From assembly GCA_017163975.1 (NCBI GenBank), contig JAFFSR010000221.1:2046001-2110000 (forward strand): a stretch of 64,000 nucleotides of DNA, written 5' to 3'. Below are positions 27,301 through 38,443 of the stretch, piece by piece (position 1 is the stretch's first letter; each line of letters opens with the position of its first letter). Position numbers and translations under genes: made by a program. This DNA comes from Anastatus disparis. Taxonomy: Eukaryota > Arthropoda > Insecta > Hymenoptera > Eupelmidae. The notes below the pieces were generated by a model, which saw nothing but the letters and a program-made list of their open reading frames with translations, was not told the origin of the DNA and searched no databases.

Positions 27301-29754
27301 GTGTCTCGCAGACAATGTTTGTTGGTGCTGCTGCGCGTGAACGCAAAAATAAGAGGGAGAAGAAAAGTTCTGGAAAACATAATGATAAATATTGAAATGA
27401 AACGATTATTGTATCATTAACCCCTTCGGGAATTTCTTGCTTTCGCATCATTGGTATTGTTATGTATGTAGGAAGGAGAAACATTAGTTAGAACAATGAA
27501 ATGTAGAACAGAGGATTAAGACATTGCAATGAAAAACTAAAGTTGGGATAATTTGCTAATCATGTTGTTCTGTCAAAGCGCTTTAAATGGAAGCTGAGTG
27601 AAATTGACCATGGGGGTGTATAATCTATTTGTATTATAGTCAAAATATTAAGAAATAAATGCCGATTAACAACAACGATAGCTTAGTAGTAATTTTTTTA
27701 CTGCGTACATATAATTTTGTTTTAGAAATTTTCAAACATTCATATTTAAAAAAATTATTATTTATTATTTACTTTATTAGAAAACGAAAATTTTGAAAAA
27801 TTGATTATATCAAATAATATAACATTATATGTTGAAACAATATAATAATTATTAAAAAATAATAATGAAAATAAGAATTGTGTATGCCTAAAGGTTAGCA
27901 TTTTAACAATTATATTTTGAATCCGTGAAATTCAAAATCAGATATTCTTTCAAAAAACATAGTTTGAAAAAAACATTCAGGAAGCTTTAAAAAAATTTAA
28001 AAAAAAAGACTGTTATTTATAAAATAAAATATATAAATAACAATAATTTTACAATTTTAAATAAACTATTTATCGCGTGGGTGATGCAATAAACCACGCA
28101 ACTCAAACTTTCAGGCCTCATAACTATAACAACCAAAAAAATAGAGAGTATAATCGCATAAGAAAGGTGTAAGAAAATAGAGAACAGTAAAAAAAAAATC
28201 TAAAAGAAAGTGTGGGTTAAGCACTAGAAAAAAAAAGAGAACGGAAGATGTTTTGCTCTGAAAAAAAAAATTAGGAAAAGGGATGTATACAGTCAAGTGT
28301 TAGAAATAAAACGTTAGAGAGAAAAAAAACAGTTATTTTGGCACGTTCGGAACTTAACTGTAAAAGTGTCATAAACAACGGGCTCGAAGCTTTGAGATAA
28401 AGATTAATGAAAAAAAAAGGAAGAAAAAAAAAGGGTTGAGAGAAAATATCTTAAGGACTTTTTAATACTTAAGGCGTCTTCTTTTTCGATTTTTTTTATT
28501 TTCGTTTCTAACAAGGTCTCCGTGTTTTATTGGTGTACCCCAGTGACGATATTAAGAATCGCAAGAAGCGTAGCGTTAGACGGTGAAAAAAGGGTTGAGT
28601 AACAAATTTACAGTTCGAACTATTTTACCTGACCAATACTTAAAGTGGAACTTTTTTTTTTTCGATACAGCACGTTTTGGAGATTTGCTTTACAAGTTTT
28701 TATGCTATTTTACCTTTGCCGAAAGTTACGGAAGATTATAACGGATTGCCGTTGGTGCGCTTGAGGATAAAAAAAAGAAGAAAGCTCAAGACAATTTCTA
28801 ACTTTTTTTTTCTAAAATAGGACATCGTCTTTCTTTGAGTCTTGTTTGCATAGCGGATTAGTGTAAAATGAAAAAAATTAAAAGCGTCTTTTTGTACAAA
28901 AAATAAAAGAAAAAAAAGAGAAAACAATTTTAAAATTTTCTTGCAGTTCTAAGCTGATCATAAACATGAAAATAAAAAGAAATGTTCAATAAAAAAAATT
29001 TCCGTAAAAGCAACCATTAACATTTAATAAATAATCGAAAATCCAAACCCTCGCTTCGTCATAACTCAAATTTTTCTTTCTCATTACTTGCAAAAAAGGG
29101 AAAAAAAAAGGAAAACAATAATCCATGGCGAATAATTCTTAGCATTATAATAACAATTGAGGGCGCACAAAATGAAGCGTGATGTCATTATCGGTAGCAA
29201 TCTCCTTGAAACTACTGGTCAAGCAAAAATTCTCTTTTTCTTATTCTTTTTTTCTTCTCTCTCTCTCTCACTTTCTTCCATATATGGCTTTGAAGAAAAA
29301 TGTCATTCAGCATAGTCACATGTGAGAACGGCGACTTTTGCGAGGGTCCAGCACAGCCTTACAGAGAAAAATGAGCGACGAGTAGAGAGAGAGAGTGAGA
29401 GAAAGAGAAAAAAATCAAGTATATGTGTATATATGTATGTGAAAAGCTTGTATATAGTGTGAGTATAGATTGAGCAAGAAAAAAGAGAAAAAAAAAGAAG
29501 CTAGAACGACTACAGGGAAAGTATAAGCACAAAGGGAGAGAATGCGAAGAAAAAGTATATGATGCAAAAAAAAAATTAAGTCACAAGAAGAGAAACGTTG
29601 GAATATATATCTATACGCACACAGAAGAAAGTTGAGCCCATCAGTAAAATAAAAGTTTTATCAACAAAATTTATTTTTTTTTTCTTTTTCGCAGTATATA
29701 TTTGTTTGATTGATAGACCACAGTAGATAATTTCACTAAATAATATTATTTAAT
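24372..29754. other. Gene-free spacer
   Basis: An AT-rich half (24.4-26.2 kb) is followed by GC-richer, purine/pyrimidine-skewed sequence (26.2-29.7 kb) with a TA microsatellite near 27041. A short fragment near 25797 (AATAGTACACTATGCAAC) matches the start of the fold-back family at 36927 and 50604. Open frames near 26.2, 26.9 and 27.2 kb show no domain or splice partners. Confidence 0.5.
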
Positions 29755-29937
29755 AGAGATCGTCAGTGGCTCAGTTGGTAGAGCTCAGGATTCGTAATCT
29801 CGAGGTTCCGAGTTCGAATCCCACTCTCGGTCGATTTATGCAAGCACGATTGTACATTACATGTGCTTTGTTCACAAACACACTGAAGATCTCCGTCGCT
29901 AATAGCACATATACAGCGACGTTAAATAAATAAAAAA
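29755..29937 (+). mobile_element. tRNA-derived SINE, copy C
   Basis: Head with GTGGCTCAGTTGGTAGAGC and GAGTTCGAATCCCA, body with ACATGTGCTTTGTTCACAAA, and end ACAGCGACGTTAAAT followed by an A-rich tail. The body is slightly shortened relative to copy A, around the CTAATTAACAT segment. Confidence 0.85.
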
Positions 29938-31640
29938 ATATATTCCACGTTTTGTCGAGTATTGTATTATTTTTTTTTATCAAACTTTTCAAAGCATTTC
30001 TTCGGCTAATTACTTTTTTGTATATCTGGTGATTAATTGTGAATATTTAAATATTTCAATGAATAACAAATGAGTTCTTTTCAATGATTTTACTATTATT
30101 AACAATAAATAGTTTTGACATGTATGAAAATTTGTGAAATTATAAAATTTTTATTTTAATTATAACGAATTTTCTAAATAAGCATATTAAAAATCCAAAT
30201 GAATTTATTAAAAACAGCTTTTTTTGAAAAATGATAAAATCTCAAATATTTTCACATCTCTCGTTTAATTTTATATTTTCTCCGGAAAAATAAACAAATA
30301 TAATTCCTCCCCCCATACGAAGCTATATCGAGAAACTATCCATAAGGATGAGGATGGCACGTGGCAAAGAAAAAAAAACATCTAGAAAGAGAGAGCTTAA
30401 AGTTATAGCCGAGAGAGAATAAGATCGAAGGAAAAAAAAAACAGAAAAAAGCGTCGAAAAAGGGGGAAAGAAAGAGAGAAAAGGAAAAAAAACGACTTAA
30501 AGAGGGAACTGAAGAGGGAAAGAGAAGGCTTTTTTTGGGAGAGAAAAAAAAATTGTGAAAAAGGGTCAGGAAGAATATACTAGCGCTTGCGCGAGAAGAA
30601 ACATAAAGGAGAGAAGAAAAAATACATACGGAAAAACGGAGCGACGATAAGGGAAGAAGAAGAAAAAAAAGCGAAGACTTTTTTCTTCTTCCCGTTCCAG
30701 CATCTACACGCGCCGACTAAAAAAAGAGAAAGAAAAGCAGGGAGTAAAAGAGATGAGAAGAGGCTGAGGGCGCACGTACTTTGGGGTCGTTAAACATTTC
30801 GGACAGGAGAAAAAGAGAGAAAAATAGATAGAGAGAGAGCGAGTCAGTTTGATGCAAGAAGCTTTTACACGCGGAAGAGAGGAAAAAAATAAAGAGAAAA
30901 AAAAAAAAATCGTCTTTGTCCTATCGCGTTGCTTTGACGATATACGCGCACACGCCGTCCTGAATCGAAGATGAAAATGCTATGGTATTATATACATGTA
31001 TAGGGCTTCTATATAACCAAAGACGATTTCTCCATTTTATTTGGAAAGAGCGCGTGTCTGAAACGCGTAGGCGTTATCCTTTTTATAGGGTGGCGTTAGC
31101 TTTTTTCTCTTTTACTTCTTTGTTTTTTTTTTTCCTTTTTACGTCGTCATTGTTATTCTTTTGTTTGTTGAAACTTTTTGAAATGCAATTTTTATTAACG
31201 AAAAACTATTAATTTTCGGTTGATGTTTTTTTTTTAATTTTAAATATAAAATATACTTACTACAAAAATTGTTTATGGGTCAATAAACAAATGAATGTTG
31301 CAAAAGTTAATGATACAAGAAGAGCGCTTTAAAATTAGGTTTTGAAAATTGAAGTTATTTTTTTAGCAAGCATGATTTAAATCAAGAGAAAAATAAAACG
31401 AGTGTGTTCTTTTATTATTTAAGAATCAATAGAATAATAATGTAAGAAATGCTTAAGATCTCTGTATTAAAAATAATCATTTCTATTTTTCCTTTTTTCT
31501 AGCTAATTTGTACAACAGAAAAATATTGAGAGTAAAATTTTTTTAAGAATTCCGAAAATGCATTCAAGAATTAGGATTCACTATGGAAATAGAATGCAAA
31601 AGCATTTTTGAAATGTTTAAAAATATACTTATATTTATTT
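29938..31640. other. Spacer containing a long purine-rich tract
   Basis: From about 30350 to 30960 the + strand is dominated by A and G (AAAGAGAGA-type runs) for some 600 bp. The open frame across it (30587-30793) is Lys/Arg/Glu-rich low complexity and not credible as a gene. A T-rich stretch follows. Confidence 0.6.
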
Positions 31641-31689
31641 GTTGATTCCGTTATAGATTTGCTTAATAACAGCATGTGTAAGTAAGCAT

Positions 31690-31850
31690 GTCAAGGTAGA
31701 TATTAATATTCTTATGTCACGAATGCGGACAAATTATATGGCTTACTGATTTTCGCAAAAAAATCGCTTTTAAATTCAAATGTTTTCACGCGGTAAGACT
31801 TAGTGTATTTTCTGTACTCGTTCGTACTGTTATTTCGTGCGATACTAAAA
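31690..31850 (+). promoter_or_regulatory. Duplicated upstream (promoter) module of the phosphatase family
   Basis: This segment is clearly homologous to the DNA just upstream of phosphatase copy 3 (about 41410-41581). Shared landmarks are TTCTTATGTCACGAATGCGG, AAAAATCGCTT, GTAAGACTTAGT and TGTACTCGTTC. It precedes an orphan exon 1, so a promoter was duplicated together with that exon. Promoter function is inferred from position and conservation. Confidence 0.6.
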
Positions 31851-31949
31851 ATGATAATAAATTTGAGCATTATTTTATTAATTTTTTCTAATAATGCATT
31901 TATTATCTCTGCTGAAGCGAACGAATTTAAATTAGAACTCGTACAAGTG
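31851..31949 (+). pseudogene. Orphan first exon of a histidine acid phosphatase copy
   Basis: A 33-codon intact reading frame encodes a signal-peptide-like N-terminus ending in EFKLELVQV, nearly identical to exon 1 of copy 3, and stops at a GCAAGT donor like copy 3. No exon 2 (RHG motif) follows before copy 1 at 33349. It is therefore a fragment of a fifth copy, or an alternative first exon that splices into copy 1 exon 2 at 33539 (phase 0, so compatible). The first reading is simpler. Confidence 0.75.
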
Positions 31950-33348
31950 GCAAGTAAAAGTTAATTAAACATTTAGGCTTTAACTTCATTAATACTTTAT
32001 TATATTCGTTAGTCCTTAATTAACACTACGAAATTTCTGTAATAAAAAGATTTGTATGACTAATGAATTATCTTGATATAACATATGGTCATAAAAAGTG
32101 TGTTTAAATATTAACAAAGCATGAGAATGTGCGATTTAACTTATTTTCTGATAAAAAAGGTCGAGGTATTCTAAAATAACTGTATTAAATACTAAAACAA
32201 ATAAAAGAAATATTAAGTTGTGTTAAATAAAAAGAATTAATTAATGTTAAATAAATAAAATTAATATATGTTTATTCTTTACAATTTGTTTTTATATATA
32301 GAATTTATGATTTATGGTCAAATAACATTTAATTTTATGAGATAAACTAAGCAGAAATTTCGCTATTGAATAATGAAAACCATGCGATAGTAAAAAGAAT
32401 ATTTTTCTATAGAGTCGCGTTTAGTTATTATGAACTAAAATACTTTATTTTCAAAAATGGAAATTTTTAATGTATACTTAATATTATGATAATCGATTAT
32501 ATTATGAATAAATCGATTCTTTTCAATTGTTTTTTTTTCTAAACATTTATTATTGTTTTTAAAATTTTCCAAAATATTGGATTTTAATATATGCTACAAA
32601 AATTTGTAAGACTGTTAAATAGTTTTCGAAATATTAAAAATTATATACTTTTGTTTTTTTTTCAAATAGTTGTATTTTATTAAGAAATGTATATTATTGG
32701 AGCTTATATATCTCATTTTACGAAAAAAATAAAATTTCAATAATCAAATCAATATGATGCAATAAGTTACGATAAAAAATTAAATGAGATAAATTTTACA
32801 TTCTAACGTCACAAGTGAAAAAAAAGTTCCTTTACAAACGAAAGCAAAAAAAAGTTTCGTTCTAAGAATAACCGTTATAAACTGATCGATTCTCAATTAA
32901 AAATAAAAGAGACACGACAAAGTAAATTAAATATTTGATACTTTAATAACTAATTTTAAATTAGCTCATTGAAGAAATAAAAAGCATTAAAAATTTCTCA
33001 AAAGGTAATCGAATGCACCCAACATCAACTAACTTAATCCTAATAACGCAAACAAGAATTTCAGTACACGATGTTCGAAAAGTACATAATTAAAAAATTT
33101 TTTTCTACCTGATATACTATTAAAATTATTATGTGCGCAAATTATATTACCTGCATAAATTATTTTTTATTCGTGCTGTTACAATAATCTTCAGTTCTGA
33201 CCCGCATGGCTCAAATAAAACTATCTTATCATTATCTTATCGCTTCTTTTATCTACGCGAATATTTCGATTTTTTACAGAATTTAGTTTTTTGGCACATT
33301 TACTTTTAAGAATCGCTTATAAATGTATGTAGTTTTGAAATTTTAAAA

Positions 33349-34601
33349 ATGAACGTGATATCAAGCTTTAAAATTTTTATTTTATTCAATTTTGTATTTT
33401 GTACTCTGGGTATTTCTGTAATTTCCAATTTAAAATCAGATGATTTTAAATTGGAACTCGTGCAAGTTGTAAGCTTGGAATAAAATATTTTTATTGATAA
33501 GTATTCCAATTAAGTTTTTAATTATTATTATTATTTAGTTATTTAGACATGGAGAAAGAACGGCTACGAAAATGGAAATTTATAAAAACGATCCATACGC
33601 TTCAATATTTCGAGAATATGGTTATGGTCAATTAACATTGGTAAGTTTTGTTTTATAAAAAGTGTATTAACGGTTCACACAATTATGGCATTTGATTCAA
33701 AAGTAATCGTATTTTATCCATAAAAGAAATAGATAAATATTTTCTTATAAATTTTATTTCTTTTTAATGAACATCACTTTTTTTCGTACCTCAGATTATC
33801 ACTCCCGTTTTTTAAATTTGTATCATAAAATTTTTACATAATTAAAATTTTTTTAAATGGCAAACGAATCATAATTTTTTTTTTATTTAATTAAAAATGA
33901 TTATTGGATAACTATATTCCCATGGTTGCACATAAAAATAACAATACTTTATCATTTATTTAGGAAGGTAAACAGCGTGAATATAAACTTGGAAAAATGT
34001 TAAGAAAACGCTACGATGATTTTCTTGGTGAAACAAATCCCAAACAAGTTTACGCATTTAGTAGCGATTCCGATAGAACAAAAATGTCATTGCAATTAGT
34101 TTTAGCTGGCTTGTATCCACCAACAGCTAAAACCGCTTGGAATAAAGACATACCTTGGATTCCTATTCCAACGTATTATAAAGAAGTGGATTATAATTTC
34201 TTGAATTCGATGGCAATTTGTCCAACGTAAGATTTAACAACATCATAAAAAAAAACATATTTTGTACATTTTCTTTTTATTTTCATTAATTTTCTTAAAA
34301 AATATAATAATTTTTGAGATAGCTTTTTTCTTGATTTATCATATTAACTTTTTTTGGATAAGATTCCACCAGATAATTTTTTACTTATTATTAAATACAT
34401 ATTTGATTTATTCACACCATAGGTATTTAAAATTATTTGAGGAAGTGCAGAATTCCGTGGAGATAAAAGAAAAATTAAAAAAATATGAACCTTTCATTGA
34501 ACATTTGCGTAATGCAACAGGGATTACTGATACAAGACTTTTTGCCATTTTTTTAATTTACAATAATATTCAGGGAGCTGTGAGTAGTAAATAATAATAA
34601 C

Positions 34602-34638
<37 letters not shown>

Positions 34639-35276
34639 TAATTTCATTTTATTTTAATAATTATTTTAATGATTAGTTAAATATGGGATTAAGCTTTCCT
34701 GAATGGATGAATGTATCGGATTACGATATTTTAAAAGAATTATCAATTATTAATTTTGATTGCTCGACGCATACAAAAGCTCTGAGGAGAATGGCGGTAG
34801 GACCAATTATAGATGAATTTTTAAAAAATATTAAAAACAGCGAGAACAGCAGTAAAATTAATGAGGATGAAAAAAAAATTTATCTGTACAGCGCTCATGA
34901 AATTAATCTTGCTAATTTCAATAGCGCGCATAATATGATCAACGCTCCTAAATTTCCTAATTATGGAAGTGCTATAATGATCGAAAAGCTTAGGGGGAAA
35001 GATAATCAAATCTACATAAGAGTACGTAAATTAAATTTTATTGTTTAACATACCTGTATTTCAAATAAGTAAAAGCTAATGATGATAATGTTGCATTAAT
35101 TGTTTGTTTAGTTCGTAATGTGGACAGGTGTTACGGAAGAACTAATTACATTGAAAATGAAAAATTGTAACGTTGAATGTCCATTGGCTGATTACTTGAA
35201 AATAATGGAGGAGGTATTCCCTGATGAAGAAGTAAGACGATGTTATGCGATTGATAAAAAATGCCATAAGAGTTAA
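33349..35276 (+). CDS. Secreted histidine acid phosphatase (venom acid phosphatase-like), copy 1
   Basis: Exons are 33349-33468, 33539-33640, 33964-34226, 34423-34579, 34677-35021 and 35112-35276 (1152 nt, 383 aa). A hydrophobic signal-like N-terminus (about residues 6-26) precedes the phosphate-binding RHGER (43-47). The second phosphate-binding Arg is in SDSDRT (Arg112), and the C-terminal catalytic motif is AHE (His288-Glu289). Family enzymes attack phosphomonoesters with the RHG His and use the Asp of HD as proton donor; here it is Glu, unlike the three sister copies. RHGxRxP also lacks its Pro. Exon 5 is 12 nt longer than in the paralogues. An (AAT)n microsatellite fills intron 4 near 34590-34637. 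The stop lies at a codon that is CGA in copy 2. It is probably secreted; activity may be altered. Confidence 0.88.
34590..34637. repeat. (AAT)n microsatellite in intron 4 of copy 1
   Basis: About 16 trinucleotide units between exon 4 and exon 5 of phosphatase copy 1. Confidence 0.9.
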
Positions 35277-36926
35277 TCTCGTGTTTTAGAATTAGAACAT
35301 AATATTGAATTAGATACGACATTTATGCTCACTAAAATAATTTAAAATCATTTAAATATGGCAATGAATTGCTTTTTTTAAAGTATCTTTAATTTTTTAA
35401 TTATTTTTATATTTATTTCAATTTTAATTCACCTAAATTTTGAAAAATTTTTGCATTTGCGTAAAAGTCTTTCAAATGATTAAAAATATCTTAAATTTTA
35501 GAGAGATTGAAACAGTTTTCAATAAATTTCATCGTTTTTTAACATAAATTATTCTTACTAACTATTTTTGTTTATTAACTATCTGTAAATATGATTCAGA
35601 TATATAAGTTTTTAAAATTTATTCGATAAAATGTTGAAATACGACCATTTTAGTGTAGAAAACTGAATTTTTAATGCACTCTATTTGGCATACATAAAAT
35701 GTCCGATCTACTCATTTTTAGCTAGCAGTGATTGCTTTACATCAGAAAAGCATAAAAATAAAAGCTAATCTATGCAGGTGTATTTATAGTTGATTTTATG
35801 AATCTTTTCTTTTGACGGAAAACAATAAATAGCATAATTGTATATTATGAAAAATAAGAACATTGTACGTTAATGCGAAATCTAACTTTGAACCATCATT
35901 TTCTCTTTAAACGAATGTGTATTTTTTCATTCATAAGGCACGTGGATTTATATTTTAATAATTTTCCAATCATGAAATTTAAAAAAGATTAAACAAACAG
36001 TTATGTTTTATCAAAGGGTATAATTAATAAAATTAATGTTATTTCCATAAGGAAAATTCCATAAGGAAACTAAATTTATTTGTCCATCTATTTATACATG
36101 ACTGATTAAAATTCTCAAAAAATTAAACTTATTTTATTCGTCTCATTATGTATAATAAAAAGAAAAATCTTTTCCTTGCTCGAAATTCGTACAACTGAAT
36201 AAATTTATCAAAAATTGTAATCTATAGTTTTATTTATAGACACTTCATTTATTTTATAAATATACAAATTTCGCAAAAATTTTTCATCAATCATCAAAAT
36301 AATTAAAATTATCAGTGTTAAAATCAATAAAAACTAATTTTTGATCAAACAAATTTTCGTAGCGCGTGACTGTAACGTACTTAAATGTCATCTATTTGTA
36401 TATCATTGATTACAACTAACAAAAAAACTTGAACTTACTTTGAACTTACTTTATTCTTCTCATTTTATATGATAATATATTCTTTTTTAAATTTGAAAAA
36501 CGAGAAAGTTTTATTTAAAATTATAGTCTGTAGTTAAAAATAGTTGAATATAAAATTTTGGATATAATAACGTGAATCATATTGTAAATGTTTTTAATTT
36601 TATTTATAACGTAAACAGAACTAGTTTAATCTAGAAGTTTCATGAACAAAAATTTTAAATAAGTATTGAATATTAAATGTATGGATTTCCTTCTTTTAAT
36701 GATCCAGAAAAAACGTTTAAAAATTTTAATTTCATACCGAAAATATAAGTCAAATGCATTAATGAAATTTTAACAAACATTTATATTCATTTCTTTATTC
36801 GATTATGAATTAGTTCCACAACAACATTCGCTGATTAATTCAATTGTATTTAATTTGTTTTGAAATTTTTTCTTTTTTCTAATTTTTATTTACTATTGAA
36901 TTTTAATCTGAAGATGTCTTTTAATA
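35277..36926. other. 3' flank of copy 1 and AT-rich spacer
   Basis: The first roughly 90 nt after the stop still resemble the C-terminal coding extension of copy 2 (CTCGT, a GAATTAGAT block, and AATCATTTAAATATGGCAAT against its ATCATTCAAATACGCCGAT). Further on, about 36200-36350 resembles the downstream module of copy 2 (40660-40770), with TTTTTCATCAA and AAAATCAATAAAAA in both. Confidence 0.6.
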
Positions 36927-37058
36927 GTACATTATGCAACTAAGGAATAAAGTCGTATATTTCTCCCGAGGGTGGATTTACGACCCGAGTGAGCGAAGCG
37001 GAAGCAAATATCCGAAGGAGAAATAAACTTTGCTCCTGTGTTGCATATAGTGCTTTAT
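36927..37058. mobile_element. Fold-back repeat (AGTAYATTAYGCAAC family), copy
   Basis: The left end AGTACATTATGCAAC is answered by GTTGCATATAGTGCT at the right. The centre has the CCCGAGTGAGCGAAG core that resembles CCCGAGCGCAGCGAGG in the element at 50604. It overlaps the next inverted-repeat element by a few bases. Confidence 0.65.
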
Positions 37059-37322
37059 TCTCACCTCATCCGTGGCCACTTTATTAACTCGAAAAAAGCA
37101 GGCTAAAATTGGAAAACATCGAAATTAAATTTTTTATAGAAGTTTTCAATAATATATCAAATTTTATAAATTTTATTTTGCGAAAGGTAAGTACTTATCT
37201 TTCGCAAATTAGTGGGAGCCAAGCTCTTATCAATCGCAAAATTTTAGATGTAAGATGTGGCTTTCTTTCGGCCCACTTTTTGAGTTAATAAAGTGGCCGC
37301 ATTTCTGTTGAGGTGGGAATAA
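37055..37322. mobile_element. 268-bp terminal-inverted-repeat element
   Basis: The ends are TTATTCTCACCTCA and TGAGGTGGGAATAA, with a second inverted block (GTGGCCACTTTATTAACTCG against GAGTTAATAAAGTGGCC). No coding capacity. A partial copy lies at 16485. Confidence 0.7.
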
Positions 37323-37581
37323 ACAATAAATTAACATACAATAATTATACTTTTCAAAAAGTTATATTTATATTTCACTGGGTATTAAAATCAAAAGTCA
37401 TTGACGTATCCAATATTTAATTTACTTTGTCATTTTTCTTTTATTTTCAATTTGGAATTCATTGTCGTATTGAAAATTTCGAATAATAAATCAATTTTTT
37501 TCCTTGTAATTTTATAAATGGCACTCGTAAAAGGTTAAATATAACAAAGGCTTTTTTAAAATTATAATTACGTATAAAACT

Positions 37582-37738
37582 CCCTGGTGGAAATTGAAAC
37601 GTTTTTTTTACCATTTTTTGGCCAGTAGAAATGGAAACGCTTTTTTTAACATTTATTGGCCATTTATTTGGCATTTTTATTACTAATAACCTCAAATTTT
37701 TATACACACCATTTTTAATGCTCACATTTCTACCAGGG
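37582..37738. mobile_element. 157-bp inverted-repeat element with internal duplication
   Basis: The ends are CCCTGGTGGAAAT and ATTTCTACCAGGG. Inside, a unit of about 38 bp (GAAAYTGAAACG-like start, TTGGCCA end) is repeated in tandem. A minus-strand open frame across it (37459-37749) is repeat-derived. Confidence 0.7.
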
Positions 37739-38443
37739 CTATGCTTCAATTAAAATCATTAATTAAGATAGGGTGATAAAATAATAAAATTCAATAAAAA
37801 ATAAATCAAAACAAATAATTATTTTAATTTTAAAATCCACTTTTTAATGTAATAAAGTTGTCATAATTGTAGTAAAATCTATCTTTCCTCTTTGCTTCGC
37901 TTCGATTACTCGGATCGTAGATCTTACGGAAGAAATTATGGTGTTATTGATCCAAAATATTTCCATTGCTCGTTACAAATATAGTTTATAATAAACGGTA
38001 TACTAACTATCAATACCAGCCATACACGATGAACTATGCCTCGTGTTATTCTTCAACATGCCTATTATTATAAACACAATTTAATAACTCAGTGCCATAA
38101 CGTACTGTTACGCGGCATCACTCATTTATTTCCGATATTTTTAATCGCACGTTAATTCAGAATTCGCATTGAGAAAGAAAGATAAAAGTTTATAGTTTTT
38201 GCGACACTGAACTCATTAAATATTTTTATGCCATACGTCACAACGTGTGAACAAAGTATGTGATTTATTCATTTTTCCTTTATCATCTGTGTGCACAAGT
38301 GAACATTATTTTTTTTTTTTCGATAAAATTTACTTGACAGAAATATTTTTAATAAAGAATTACAAATATAAAAGACTTGATCTAATATAACTCCAGTACT
38401 TTGTTAGTATTCTTGCTTAGCGTTGTTTTTGGTATCTCTAAAA

